From: an uncultured Hyphomicrobium sp.
Lineage (GTDB): Bacteria > Pseudomonadota > Alphaproteobacteria > Rhizobiales > Hyphomicrobiaceae
Direction of reading: 5' to 3'
Assembly (NCBI GenBank): GCA_934555825.1
Contig: CAKTFJ010000003.1
Location: forward strand, 232,968 to 296,967
Length of the DNA: 64,000 bases
Below, one piece after another: positions 53,910-64,000 of this stretch (position 1 is the stretch's first letter; each line of letters begins with the position of its first letter). Made by a program: the position numbers and the translations under genes. Under the pieces are notes generated by a model. The model was not told the DNA's origin, searched no databases, and worked only from the letters and a program-made list of their open reading frames with translations.

Positions 53910-54454
53910 TCAATCCCAATCCTCAAACGCATTACGCCGGCCCCGCTCTTCGCCAGGAGGTGGAAACCCGCACGCTGTCCGTGCTCGTCGACAACGAGCC
54001 GGGCGTGCTTGCGCGCGTCATCGGTCTCTTTTCTGGCCGCGGCTACAACATCGACAGCTTGACCGTGACGGAAACCGAGCACGAGAAGCATCTCTCGCGC
54101 ATCACCATCATCACACGCGGCACGCCCGCCGTGATCGAGCAGATCAAGCATCAGCTCGAACGCCTGGTGCCGGTGCATCGCGTGCGCGATCTCACGGCGG
54201 AGGGCGTCTCGCTGGAACGCGAGCTTGCGCTCGTCAAGGTCGTCGGCAAAGGAGAAAAGCGGCTCGAAGCCTTGCGGATGGCGGAGATCTTCCGCGCGCA
54301 GGTCGTCGATACGTCGATCGAGCACTTCGTGTTCGAGGTCACCGGCAAGCCGGGCAAGATCGAGACCTTCATCAACCTGATGACGGAGCTTGGTCTCGTC
54401 GAGGTGTCGCGCACGGGCATCGCAGCCATCGGCCGCGGCGCGGCGGCGATGTGA
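53906..54454 (+). CDS. ilvH: Acetolactate synthase, small (regulatory) subunit
   Basis: ACT-domain subunit that confers valine feedback on the large subunit. The 182-residue product starts with an N-terminal ACT domain (LSVLVDNEPGVLARVIGLFSGRGYNIDSLTV) and ends in the second regulatory domain with VDTSIEHFVFEVTGKPGKIETFI. It overlaps the previous gene by four bases. Large and small subunit genes are normally adjacent; here two genes intervene. Confidence 0.96.
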   Translation: MINPNPQTHYAGPALRQEVETRTLSVLVDNEPGVLARVIGLFSGRGYNIDSLTVTETEHEKHLSRITIITRGTPAVIEQIKHQLERLVPVHRVRDLTAEGVSLERELALVKVVGKGEKRLEALRMAEIFRAQVVDTSIEHFVFEVTGKPGKIETFINLMTELGLVEVSRTGIAAIGRGAAAM

Positions 54455-54471
54455 TGCGATTTACGCGGCGA

Positions 54472-54969
54472 TCAGAACATCGACTTCTTCTTGCCTTTTG
54501 CGCTCGCAGCCTGCGCCTCCGCGACGGAGGTGGCGAGTCGCGAGAACGCGACGCTGTGATCGTTTGCGGCGAAGGTGGTCTTGTTCGCCGTGACGAAGCC
54601 GACCGTACCTGCCGGAGCGGGGTACAGCGGTTCCCCGCGCGGGTTGTCGCTGAGCGTTACGAGAAATGCCGAGAGGCGAACCCGATACCTGCCGGACGCC
54701 GCCCGTTCGCACATGCCGACGCCGACCGCGCTCTCGCAGGTTTCGAGGTTGTTGTGCGCGGCGGTCGTCTCGTGCTGGGCAACAGCACGCTCGATGGCCT
54801 GCGCACACGCGTCCACGGCGCCAGGGCCGAAGGACGCGCAATCGGACGCGCTCGCGATCACGCCGCGCGTGCTGGTGGTTGTCCCGGTCGCCTGTCCGCT
54901 GTCGCCACATCCACCGAGGAGGGCAGCAGCAGCCAGGAGGGATGCATGGGCGACGGACAAGGAGCGCAT
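54472..54969 (-). CDS. DUF1190-like lipoprotein
   Basis: A 165-residue lipoprotein: signal peptide with lipobox LLGGC at about residue 22. The mature part has DCASFGPGAVDACAQAI and the ETCESAVGVGMCE motif, similar to the YgiB/DUF1190 family, followed by a Ser/Thr region and a basic end. Function unknown. It converges with ilvH, 17 bases apart. The start could also be at 55020. Confidence 0.65.
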   Translation of the reverse strand: MRSLSVAHASLLAAAALLGGCGDSGQATGTTTSTRGVIASASDCASFGPGAVDACAQAIERAVAQHETTAAHNNLETCESAVGVGMCERAASGRYRVRLSAFLVTLSDNPRGEPLYPAPAGTVGFVTANKTTFAANDHSVAFSRLATSVAEAQAASAKGKKKSMF

Positions 54970-55103
54970 GGCAAAACCGATTGCGATGGGTTCGGGAGCC
55001 TCCACCATGCGCCGATACATCCTTCGGATCTGTTAATCACGAAGCGCTGGGATGGCTGTCCCTGCGACCCGTTCGCCTCGGCTCGGGCTGCCTTGGCCGT
55101 TGA

Positions 55104-56243
<1,140 letters not shown>

Positions 56244-56294
56244 ACCGAGTGCGGGCCGCTTAAACGCCCCACGACGGATGAGTGAGACAAGCAG

Positions 56295-56331
56295 GCGGCG
56301 GGGCGAAAGCTCCGCCGCTTCGCGCTTTTTT
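56295..56331 (+). terminator. Intrinsic terminator after ilvC
   Basis: A 10-pair stem (GCGGCGGGGC with its complement, one G-U), a GAAA tetraloop, and TTCGCGC followed by six T. It lies 50 bases past the ilvC stop. Confidence 0.75.
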
Positions 56332-56460
56332 GAGGTAGAAGTCGCGGCCCGCTGCGCCCTCGCTCGCGGTCTGGACGGCGCATGCGCTGGAAATCGGCAG
56401 CGTGACAGGGCATATCATAAGGATGGAATTGCTCACGCAACCGATCCTGGAGTGCGGAAC

Positions 56461-56754
56461 ATGACACGCGCAATCGTAACACCCGCAAGCGTAACGTTGT
56501 GTTTGGCCGCCGTTCTGAGCATCGCCGGCCCGCTAGGCTTCGATAGCGTCGATGGGGTAACCCGGCCAGCGCTCGCCGATACGAAAGCGAAAACCAAGCC
56601 CAAGACCAGGGCCAAGGCGGGCCAGAGAATCTGTACGGCAAAGACGAATGCCGGTGAGACCAAGACGTGGCAATGCCCAGCAGACCAAGCCTGCTGCATC
56701 AACCGCTTTATGGATCAGTACGTGTGTGGAATTCCGGGACTAGGTTGTATTTAA
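56461..56754 (+). CDS. Small secreted cysteine-rich protein
   Basis: A 97-residue product with a signal peptide (residues 1 to about 38, ending ALA-D), a Lys/Thr/Ala stretch and a compact C-terminus with six Cys (ICTAK, WQCPADQACCIN, YVCGIPGLGCI). The Cys pattern suggests a disulfide-knotted module. GGAG lies 9 bases before the ATG. No family recognised. The frame opens at 56278, but that lies before the ilvC terminator and lacks a ribosome site. Confidence 0.65.
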   Translation: MTRAIVTPASVTLCLAAVLSIAGPLGFDSVDGVTRPALADTKAKTKPKTRAKAGQRICTAKTNAGETKTWQCPADQACCINRFMDQYVCGIPGLGCI

Positions 56755-57008
56755 AGTCCGCCGATTGCCTCCGGGATGCCGCCGGCTTTCGCGGAGTAAA
56801 AGTTCATTAAAAACGACGTTTAATTGAGGTGATGGCGGATTAAAATTGGAAAAACCCTTTTCTATACGCTGTTTAGTGGCACATATTAAAATTTCAGCAA
56901 CGCCTCCTGTGACATAAAACGACACTCAAGCCGGCCGAAAAGAGCGACAAAACCAAAAAGCTTGGAGGCCCCCCGGATTATCGCGTCGTGACGCGGGAGG
57001 AGGCCGAG

Positions 57009-58895
57009 GTGAAAACCAAAAGAAAAAGACGCACGGAGCCTATCGAGAAACGGCTGAAAGACATTCAGCACGAAATTCTCGTCGCGGTCGCGTCCGGCAA
57101 GCCGCTGCATGATGTGATGACCCTCCTGTGCGCCCGCGCCGAGGAGATCGCACCCGACACCATCTGTTCGGTCATCCGGGTGGATTCGGAAGGAAGGCTG
57201 CGCCCGCTCGCGGCCCCGTCGCTTCCCGACGATTACTCCCGCGGCATCGACGGTTTGGCGATCGGCCCTATGATCGGATCGTGCGGAAGCGCGGCCTATT
57301 ACGGCGAGCCGGTGGAGGTACGCAGTATCCGAACCGATCCGCGCTGGGTCGATTTCCGGGATGCCGCGCTGGCGCTCGGATTGAGGGCGTGCTGGTCGAG
57401 CCCTATCAAATCGCATGACGGGCGCGTCGTCGGCACGTTTGCCTTCTATTTTTCGACCGCACGCAAGCCGAGCAAGACCGAAAAGTACATCGTCGAGCTT
57501 TGTGCGCATCTCTGTGCACTCGCCATAGAGCATTGGGACGCGCAGGCACGTATCCACCACCTGGCCTACACGGATACGCTCACCGGCCTTGGGAACCGCG
57601 CGCTTCTCTCGGAGCACTTCTCCGACATCCTCGCTCGCGCACACGCGATGAGCAAAGAAGTCGCTGTGTTCTATATCGATCTCGACGGTTTTCGCGCCAT
57701 CAACGATCTTCGGGGCCACAAGGCTGGCGACCAGCTTTTATGCCGCGTCGCGGATAGAATTCGCGCCATCACGGGCGAAGCCGATCTGATCGCCCGCCTT
57801 GGCAGCGATGAATTTCTCATTGTGAAAACACAAGGAGAGGATCGCAATGAGTTCGTCACCCTTGCGCAGCGGTTGAGCGAGCAGCTCTCGGGCCGATACG
57901 GTCTCGAAGCGGACGTCGAGGTCAAGGCCGCGGCGTCCATCGGCGTTGCTTGTTTCCCGGGCGACGGCAAGGATCTCGATGGCCTCATGGGGCATGCCGA
58001 TACCGCGCTCTGCCGTGTGAAGCGGGAGAACCGCTCCGGCTATGCCTTCTACTCGTGTGAAATGGACGCAGAGAAGCACGCCCGCCGCTCCTTCGAGCGC
58101 GACGTATCTCTGGCCGCTGCTGCAGGCCAGCTGTCCGTCGTCTACCAGCCCCAGGCCAATGTAGAGAGCTGCGACATTATCGGGTTCGAAGCGTTGCTGC
58201 GTTGGAAGCATCCGATCCATGGCTTCGTGTCGCCCGAGAAGTTCATTCCCGCGGCGGAAGCGTGCGGCGTCATTACCGAGATCGGCGCATTTGTTCTGAG
58301 AGAAGCGTTGGCTCAGGCCGCGCGGTGGCCGGATCACCTGCGCGTTTCCGTTAATGCCTCACCAGCGCAAATCGTCCACGTCGATTTCGCGCATCTCGTC
58401 GAGGAAACGTTGCGTGCCTCGAATGTCGATCCCAGCAGGCTCGAGATAGAGGTGACGGAGAGCCTGTTCATTTACGATTCGAATGCTGCGATGAAAACGC
58501 TGGAGCGGCTGAAGGCGCTCGGGGTCAGCGTCGCGATCGACGATTTCGGAACAGGGTACTCCTCGCTAAGCACGTTGCGGTCGTTTCCCTTCGACCGCAT
58601 CAAGATCGATCGGAGCTTCGTCGCCGACATGGTCGAGAACTCGGACGCAGCCGCAATCGTCAATTCGATCCTGAGCCTCGGCCGCGCCCTCGCTCGCCCC
58701 GTCATCGCCGAGGGCGTCGAGACGCAATTGCAGCTCGAAATGTTAAGGGATTTGGACTGCAGCGAAGTGCAGGGCTACCTGATCGGAAAGCCGCTACCTA
58801 TCGCGAAGTACGCTCAAATCGTCAAGCCGGTGCCAAGGAGTGAGAAACGGACGCGATACGTCCCCCGGAAAAAACAAGAGCAGTTGACTGCTTGA
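57009..58895 (+). CDS. GAF-GGDEF-EAL protein
   Basis: Cytoplasmic cyclic-di-GMP protein of 628 residues. A GAF domain (about 15-180) is followed by a GGDEF domain (about 190-350) whose motif reads GSDEF, and by an EAL domain (about 365-610) with FEALLRW, EVTES, IDDFGTGYSSL, KIDRSF and AEGVET all present. It is therefore probably a phosphodiesterase with a degenerate cyclase domain. I choose the GTG at 57009, with GGAGGAGG 6-12 bases upstream; the frame opens at 56988. The 250 bases before it are AT-rich. Confidence 0.9.
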   Translation: MKTKRKRRTEPIEKRLKDIQHEILVAVASGKPLHDVMTLLCARAEEIAPDTICSVIRVDSEGRLRPLAAPSLPDDYSRGIDGLAIGPMIGSCGSAAYYGEPVEVRSIRTDPRWVDFRDAALALGLRACWSSPIKSHDGRVVGTFAFYFSTARKPSKTEKYIVELCAHLCALAIEHWDAQARIHHLAYTDTLTGLGNRALLSEHFSDILARAHAMSKEVAVFYIDLDGFRAINDLRGHKAGDQLLCRVADRIRAITGEADLIARLGSDEFLIVKTQGEDRNEFVTLAQRLSEQLSGRYGLEADVEVKAAASIGVACFPGDGKDLDGLMGHADTALCRVKRENRSGYAFYSCEMDAEKHARRSFERDVSLAAAAGQLSVVYQPQANVESCDIIGFEALLRWKHPIHGFVSPEKFIPAAEACGVITEIGAFVLREALAQAARWPDHLRVSVNASPAQIVHVDFAHLVEETLRASNVDPSRLEIEVTESLFIYDSNAAMKTLERLKALGVSVAIDDFGTGYSSLSTLRSFPFDRIKIDRSFVADMVENSDAAAIVNSILSLGRALARPVIAEGVETQLQLEMLRDLDCSEVQGYLIGKPLPIAKYAQIVKPVPRSEKRTRYVPRKKQEQLTA

Positions 58896-58928
58896 GCGCA
58901 AGCAATTGCCCCTGGCAAGGGCGACGCC

Positions 58929-60023
58929 TTAAATGTCGCCGTAGGTCGACACCTGATTTCGTCCGCCCGATTTCGCGTCGTAAAGCTTGGTGTCCGCGCG
59001 TTGGACGAGCAGTTCCGTATCGTCTCCCGAACGGTATTCCGCGACGCCGAACGATGCCGTCATCTGTCCGATCTTCTGGTTTGTCTCGCGGATCGTAAGC
59101 TTCTTGCTTTCAAACTGCCGCCGGATGCGTTCGGCGATCGATTTGGCGGCATCTTGGTCAGCCTTCGGCAGGATCATCGCAAACTCTTCGCCACCATAGC
59201 GGATCACGGTGTCGCCCTCGCGCACGCTGGCCTCGATGACGCGCGAGAACATCTTGATGATCTCGTCGCCGACCTGATGGCCGAAAGCGTCGTTGACGCG
59301 CTTGAAGTGGTCGATGTCGCACATGACGAGCGAAAGCGGTGTGCCGGTATCGCGGCTGTCCGCGATCGCCTTCTCGATCTCGATGTCGAAGCACCGCCGG
59401 TTGCCGACACCCGTCAACGGATCTCTGAGCACCACTTCTTCTGCTTCGATGAGGTTCGAGCGAAGTGTTTCGATCTGCCGCCGGGACTCTTCGAGCTTGA
59501 CCTTGAGCTCGCTGCTGTCGCGACGCATGCGCTCGTTCTCGGCAACGAGCAGGCTTACGATGACGCGAACCTGTTCACCCTCGGAAAGGTGAGAAAGGCG
59601 CGATTGCGCGTTGGCGAGCGACTTCGCATAGCTCTCGTTGGACGAAATATGTGCACGGATCAGTCCGAGCACCTTGGAAAGCTCGCGTTCGATGCGATGG
59701 CCTGCTTTCGCGACGGCGGTCGATGTACCGCCGATGCTCGGAAAGCTCGCGCGCGCAAGCAACGGCACAAAGCGGGCAATGAGCCATGCAAACGCGCCGA
59801 CGATGGCGAGACCGACGAGCGCAATGGCGAGGATGGCGAAGGGATTGTACTGCGTCGAGATGATCGTGCCGCCACCGCCGACGTGCACCGACCGCAGCGT
59901 CCGGATGGGTGTCAGATCGAAGTCTGAAATGGCCAGCAAAGCGAGAATCGCTGCGCCAAGCACACCTGCCCCGACCGCAAGAAAGCCTTGCTGAGAGCGG
60001 GGCAAGTCGCGGGATGAGTTCAT
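58929..60023 (-). CDS. Membrane-bound GGDEF diguanylate cyclase
   Basis: A 364-residue protein with two N-terminal membrane helices (about 13-32 and 62-85) around a short periplasmic loop, a coiled-coil stretch (about 105-195) and a GGDEF domain (about 200-360) with the active form GGEEF in VIRYGGEEFAMIL and the substrate loop DIDHFKRVNDAFGHQVGD. An RxxD inhibitory site is not obvious. It converges with the GAF-GGDEF-EAL gene, so a likely maker and a likely breaker of cyclic-di-GMP sit side by side. Confidence 0.92.
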   Translation of the reverse strand: MNSSRDLPRSQQGFLAVGAGVLGAAILALLAISDFDLTPIRTLRSVHVGGGGTIISTQYNPFAILAIALVGLAIVGAFAWLIARFVPLLARASFPSIGGTSTAVAKAGHRIERELSKVLGLIRAHISSNESYAKSLANAQSRLSHLSEGEQVRVIVSLLVAENERMRRDSSELKVKLEESRRQIETLRSNLIEAEEVVLRDPLTGVGNRRCFDIEIEKAIADSRDTGTPLSLVMCDIDHFKRVNDAFGHQVGDEIIKMFSRVIEASVREGDTVIRYGGEEFAMILPKADQDAAKSIAERIRRQFESKKLTIRETNQKIGQMTASFGVAEYRSGDDTELLVQRADTKLYDAKSGGRNQVSTYGDI

Positions 60024-60498
60024 GGATGAGCACTTCGACCAAGCGATGCGGAAACCGCACCTGAACGACAGCGGTCTCTCTTACAGCTTATGCATACATC
60101 TGAACATGTGCTAATTTGGACAATAGACAGAGCATCCGCACCGAGATGCCGTCAATTCCGCGCCGACACGCATAACGCAGTGAATTCGAACAAGAAAAGC
60201 AGATCTGTCCAGATTGGCCGAGGGCACCGTACGCTATATTATGAACATTTACAGCCTAAATGATTCGCGAGGCGCCAGAAAGCAAAGGCAAGAGCCCGCC
60301 CTCCATCGCGGCCACCTATCCATCGCTCGTTGCTGAGCGAAATGAGCGCGCGACTTCCGGACGCCGCGCCACTTGAGCGTTGAGATCGGTCTCCCCAGAT
60401 TACGCAAAGCTTCGCAAACGACGTTCCGCACTCGTTTTATGCCGTCATTGCGTGCGGCGCCTCCGCTTTGCGGCCGAGATAAAGCACAAGGAGATCTC
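60024..60498. other. Divergent intergenic region GGDEF gene / SDR gene
   Basis: About 475 bases between oppositely read genes. The left half contains several AT-rich spots (60080-60120, 60230-60265) that could hold promoters. I see no convincing paired boxes, RNA gene or protein frame; the TTG-started frame from 60373 is only the upstream extension of the SDR gene. Confidence 0.45.
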
Positions 60499-61287
60499 AT
60501 GGACCTCAACCTTGCCGGCAAAACGGCCCTCGTCACTGCGTCCTCCGGCGGCATTGGCCTTGAGATTGCCCGCTCGCTGGCGGCCGAAGGCGCGCGCGTC
60601 ACGATCAACGGCCGGAGCGAGGCTGCCGTCGACAAGGCTATCGACGGCGTCCGCAAAACGCACCCCGCGGCCGATCTCGTTCCGCTCGTGGCCAACAACG
60701 GCACGGCCGAGGGATGCGCTGCTACGATCGCCGCAATTCCCACAGCAGACATCTTGGTGAACAACCTCGGGATCTATGAGGCAGTCGGATTCTTCGACGA
60801 AACGGACGAAGCCTGGCAGCGGTTGTTTGAGGTCAACGTCATGAGTGGCGTGCGTTTGGCGCGCCATTACCTGAAAGGCATGATCGAACGGGGTAGCGGG
60901 CGCGTCGTGTTCATATCGAGCGAGTCCGGCATCAGTCCCGCGCCCGAGATGGCGCACTACAGTGCCACCAAGACAATCCAGCTCGGTATTTCACGGTCTC
61001 TTGCGGAGCTGACCAAGGGAACGCGCGTGACCGTCAACTCCGTGCTCCCCGGTCCGACACGTACGGAGGGCGTGGAAAAATTCATATCGAGCGTTTATCC
61101 GGATGTGGATCTCGCAGAAGCGGAGCGCCTCTTTATGGCGGAGAACAGGCCGTCGTCGCTGATTGCGCGCCTGATCGACCCTAAGGAAATCGGCGATGTG
61201 GTGGCCTTCGTCTGCTCCGAGCGCGCATCCGCAATCAATGGGTCGAACATCCGCGCTGAAGGCGGATTGATCCGGAGCGCGTTCTAA
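60499..61287 (+). CDS. Short-chain dehydrogenase/reductase
   Basis: A 262-residue NAD(P)-dependent SDR with the Rossmann motif [15 protein letters not shown], the NNLG structural motif, Ser in ISSESG and the YSATK catalytic pair, and the PGPTRTEG segment after it. AAGGAGATCTC stands directly before the ATG. A conserved 'NNGTAEG' segment is visible, but the substrate cannot be told. It is a single gene. Confidence 0.92.
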   Translation: MDLNLAGKTALVTASSGGIGLEIARSLAAEGARVTINGRSEAAVDKAIDGVRKTHPAADLVPLVANNGTAEGCAATIAAIPTADILVNNLGIYEAVGFFDETDEAWQRLFEVNVMSGVRLARHYLKGMIERGSGRVVFISSESGISPAPEMAHYSATKTIQLGISRSLAELTKGTRVTVNSVLPGPTRTEGVEKFISSVYPDVDLAEAERLFMAENRPSSLIARLIDPKEIGDVVAFVCSERASAINGSNIRAEGGLIRSAF

Positions 61288-61342
61288 GTAAAACGCTGCT
61301 CATGCCGTGTTTGTCGGCCTTCTAGGCGATCGATGAGGCGCC

Positions 61343-62851
61343 TCACAAGAGCCGCGTAATCGCGGCCTCCGTATCACGTCGTTCCGCGTCCGTGAGATCG
61401 AGCCCGGCCTTCGTTCGCCGCCAGAGAACGTCATCTGCCGTGCGTGCCCATTCGTGATCGCGGAGATAGCAGACCTCGCGCTCGGTCAGCCCGCCGCCGA
61501 GCGCTGCTCCAAGATCCGCATCGTGCGCCGCATCGCCGATGATGCGATCGGCGCGCGTTCCATAGAGCGACACGAGGCGGTCGAGCGTTTCGGGGGCGAG
61601 CCCAGGCCGTTGCCGTGCCAGGCCCGTGCGATAGCCCGTGAGGCCCTGCGGTCCCACATCTCCGCCCGGCAGAGGCGCATGGGCCGTCCACGCTTCGCCC
61701 ATATTGGGGAAGAACGCCCGAAGCCGGTCCAGCGCCGCTTCGGCCAGCAGGCGAAACGTCGTGATCTTCCCGCCGATGATGTTGAGTAAAGGAGCTGATC
61801 CGGCCGGCTGAACGAGGTCGAGCCGCCAATCGCGCGTCACGGAGGATGCGGTCGCAGCCCCGTCGTCGACGAGGGGGCGAACGCCCGCGAACCGCCACAC
61901 GATATCGGCGCGCGTGAGCGGGTGAGAAAGGTAGCGTGCTGCGGCATCGATCAGATACGCCTCCTCCTCCGCACTTGCGACGAAGCCCTCGGCGGGATTT
62001 GAGACGATGACCTCGGTCGTGCCGATCATCGTGAAATGTGAACCGAACGGCAGCACGAACACGATGCGCCCGTCGGCGTTTTGCAGGAGAAAGGCGTCGC
62101 TTGCGCCGGGGATGCGCGGGACGACGATGTGTGTGCCGCGCACGAGCCTCAGCGCCGGCACAGCCGCTTCGGATTCGGCCCCTGTCGTTCGGGCGAGTGC
62201 AGCGACCTCCGCGCACCACGGCCCGCCGGCATTCACGACGGCGCGCGCGGAGAAAGATTGTTGCGCGCCGTCAGCGTCGGCTTCGATCCGCCAGCTCAGG
62301 CCCTCACGCGCGAGGTGGGTGACGGGCGTCCGCGTCAGGATGTGCGCGCCGCGTTCGGCAGCGTCGACCGCGGTGATCGCAACGAGCCGCGCATCGTCCA
62401 CCCAGCAATCGTAGTAGGAAAATCCGTTACGGAATTCAGGACGCAGCGCGGCCCCCATAGGATCGCGCGTGAGGTCCACCGACGCCGACGCCGGAATACG
62501 GCGGCGACGCGCCAGCCTGTCATAGAGGAATAGCCCGGCCCGCATCACGATGCGCGGCCGCATGCCGGCAGCGTGCGGGATGACGAACCGCAACGGGTGG
62601 ATCAGATGCGCCGCGCGGTCGAGCAGAACCTCCCGCTCCGCGAGCGCATGCCGCACCAGCCTGAATTCGCGATGCTCGAGATAGCGCAATCCGCCATGGA
62701 TCAGCTTCGAGCTTGCCGACGAAGTCCCGCCGGCAAGATCGCCCTTCTCGAAAAGCACGACCTTAAGGCCGCGTCCGGCAGCATCGGCAGCGATACCGGC
62801 GCCGTTGATACCGCCGCCGATAATCGCCAAGTCGTAGATTGTGCCGGACAT
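61343..62851 (-). CDS. glpD: Glycerol-3-phosphate dehydrogenase, FAD-dependent
   Basis: Membrane-associated flavoenzyme oxidising glycerol-3-phosphate to dihydroxyacetone phosphate. The 502-residue product has the FAD motif LAIIGGGINGAGIA, GGTSSASSKLIHGGLRYLEHREFRLV and RLVRGTHIVV, then the C-terminal domain (WAHTADD-like WARTADDVLWRRTK). GGAGCGGAT lies upstream of the ATG at 62851; the frame opens at 62890. No glpK or glpR lies nearby in the window. Confidence 0.93.
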   Translation of the reverse strand: MSGTIYDLAIIGGGINGAGIAADAAGRGLKVVLFEKGDLAGGTSSASSKLIHGGLRYLEHREFRLVRHALAEREVLLDRAAHLIHPLRFVIPHAAGMRPRIVMRAGLFLYDRLARRRRIPASASVDLTRDPMGAALRPEFRNGFSYYDCWVDDARLVAITAVDAAERGAHILTRTPVTHLAREGLSWRIEADADGAQQSFSARAVVNAGGPWCAEVAALARTTGAESEAAVPALRLVRGTHIVVPRIPGASDAFLLQNADGRIVFVLPFGSHFTMIGTTEVIVSNPAEGFVASAEEEAYLIDAAARYLSHPLTRADIVWRFAGVRPLVDDGAATASSVTRDWRLDLVQPAGSAPLLNIIGGKITTFRLLAEAALDRLRAFFPNMGEAWTAHAPLPGGDVGPQGLTGYRTGLARQRPGLAPETLDRLVSLYGTRADRIIGDAAHDADLGAALGGGLTEREVCYLRDHEWARTADDVLWRRTKAGLDLTDAERRDTEAAITRLL

Positions 62852-62929
62852 GCCCCATCCGCTCCCATTCCCTGAGGGTATCGAACACATTCCTCAGAGC
62901 GCATCAATGGGGGCGGATTGGGGTGGGGT

Positions 62930-64000
62930 TCAGCTCGTGAAGAAGCTCTGCGTCCCGTGTGCCTCGATCGCTTCTGCCAGGCGGCCGAGAGCGTGCACGT
63001 AGGCCGCAGTGCGCATCGAGGCGTTCTTCTCGCGCGAGATGTTCCAGATCGCACGGCCCTCGCGTTCCACGATCGTCTTCAGCCGGTCGTGGATCTCGTC
63101 GAGGGTCCAGTAGAAGCCCTGGCGATTCTGAACCCACTCGAAGTAGGAGACCGTCACTCCGCCGGCGTTCGCCAGAATGTCGGGCAGAACGACGATGCCG
63201 TTCTTCTCCAGGATCGCGTCGGCTTCCGACGTCACCGGCCCGTTGGCGAGTTCGAGGACGATTTTCGCCTTCACCTGTGCCGCGTTGCCTTCATGGATCA
63301 TGTTTTCCAGCGCGGAAGGCGCGAGAATATCGCACGCGACGCCGACGAGATCGTCGGCCGACATGACTTCGTGCCCATCTTGCCCGGCCGTGCTCGAGAC
63401 CGACTGGCCGTTAGCCTTCGCTGCGAACAGCTTCTGGAGGTTGAGCCCGTTCTCGCACTTGATGGCGCCGGACGAGTCCGAAACGGCAACGATCTTATGG
63501 CCGTCGGCCGCGAGCAGGGTCGCGATATGCTGCCCCGCATTGCCAAAGCCCTGCACAGCTACGCGCGCGCCTTGGCCAAGACCGAGGTCGGCCGCGAGAT
63601 GGCGAACGAGATAGTAGCCGCCGCGCGCGGTCGCGTCGCCGCGACCGAGCGAACCGCCGAGCGCGATCGGCTTGCCGGTGATGACGGCGGGCTCGGCCTG
63701 GCCGACGATCTGGGCGTATTCGTCGGCCATCCAGCCCATGATCATCGAGTTGGTGTAGACGTCCGGCGCCGGGATGTCGCGGTCGGGGCCGAGGATGCGG
63801 GCGAAGGCCTGGATATAGGCGCGCGACAGGCGCTCGATCTCGGCCTTGGAAAGCTTGCGCGGATCGACCTGCACGGCGCCCTTGCCGCCGCCATAGGGCA
63901 GGTTCATCACCGCGCATTTGAAGGTCATCCAGAAGGCCAGCGTCTCGACCTCGTCGACGGTGGCGTCGGGATGGTAGCGGATGCCGCCCTTGGTCGGGCC
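62930..64000 (-). CDS. Glutamate dehydrogenase (right end cut by window)
   Basis: Glu/Leu/Phe/Val dehydrogenase family enzyme; interconverts glutamate and 2-oxoglutarate. The visible 356 codons include the substrate loop [11 protein letters not shown] at the window edge, the catalytic Lys region [11 protein letters not shown], the nucleotide-binding motif [10 protein letters not shown] and LANGPVT. The gene starts beyond 64000, so roughly the first 60-80 residues are missing. The form resembles hexameric NAD- or NADP-dependent GdhA; cofactor choice is not clear. Confidence 0.93.
   Translation of the reverse strand, partial: GPTKGGIRYHPDATVDEVETLAFWMTFKCAVMNLPYGGGKGAVQVDPRKLSKAEIERLSRAYIQAFARILGPDRDIPAPDVYTNSMIMGWMADEYAQIVGQAEPAVITGKPIALGGSLGRGDATARGGYYLVRHLAADLGLGQGARVAVQGFGNAGQHIATLLAADGHKIVAVSDSSGAIKCENGLNLQKLFAAKANGQSVSSTAGQDGHEVMSADDLVGVACDILAPSALENMIHEGNAAQVKAKIVLELANGPVTSEADAILEKNGIVVLPDILANAGGVTVSYFEWVQNRQGFYWTLDEIHDRLKTIVEREGRAIWNISREKNASMRTAAYVHALGRLAEAIEAHGTQSFFTS

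Overview
The window looks like chromosomal DNA of an alphaproteobacterium of the order Hyphomicrobiales. Supporting signs are the conserved run rpsB-tsf-pyrH-frr-uppS-cdsA-dxr-rseP-bamA, a long rpsB with a C-terminal extension, an ilvB/ilvH/ilvC block, a pseudoazurin and generally GC-rich coding sequence. A Hyphomicrobium-like host is my guess, not proven. No insertion sequence, integrase, CRISPR array or rRNA was seen.

Layout. 1-11 kb (minus strand) holds translation and envelope housekeeping genes from rpsB down to bamA. 11-16.5 kb holds an EAL-CBS-GGDEF protein, a soluble PAS-PAS chemoreceptor and an orphan ThDP enzyme. 16.5-24 kb holds a DUF4384 protein with a spoiled haem motif, an NTF2-like exported protein, rmuC, tex and an ornithine-decarboxylase-like gene behind a structured leader. 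24-25.1 kb holds small accessory genes, including an orphan addiction-module protein and an exported DUF7282-like protein.

25.4-32.6 kb is the most notable segment, a sulfur/cysteine locus. It contains cysK, a cysteine desulfurase with a roughly 345-residue disordered N-terminal extension, a family 2A encapsulin shell protein (SrpI type), an EpsC-type serine O-acetyltransferase and a divergent CysB-like LysR regulator. A TusA-like sulfur carrier and tRNA-Val(CAC) follow. Together they can make O-acetylserine, then cysteine, then pass the cysteine sulfur into a protein nanocompartment. An ATAAGC core recurs in the three control regions, which suggests one CysB-like regulon.

32.8-42.6 kb holds an MMPL/RND exporter, an orphan molybdopterin oxidoreductase and the EF-P module (epmB, a GFA-family gene, epmA, efp), then a LOG-family protein. 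42.9-47.5 kb holds a long exported coiled-coil protein with a basic histone-like tail, an Atm1-type ABC exporter and pseudoazurin. 47.6-51.1 kb holds serB and miaA with a membrane protein/gamma-glutamylcyclotransferase fusion between them. 51.2-56.2 kb is the branched-chain amino acid block, with two extra genes coupled between ilvB and ilvH. 56.5-64 kb holds a small secreted cysteine-rich protein, GAF-GGDEF-EAL and GGDEF proteins, an SDR, glpD and a right-truncated glutamate dehydrogenase.

All identifications come from reading motifs and gene order by eye; no database search was run.
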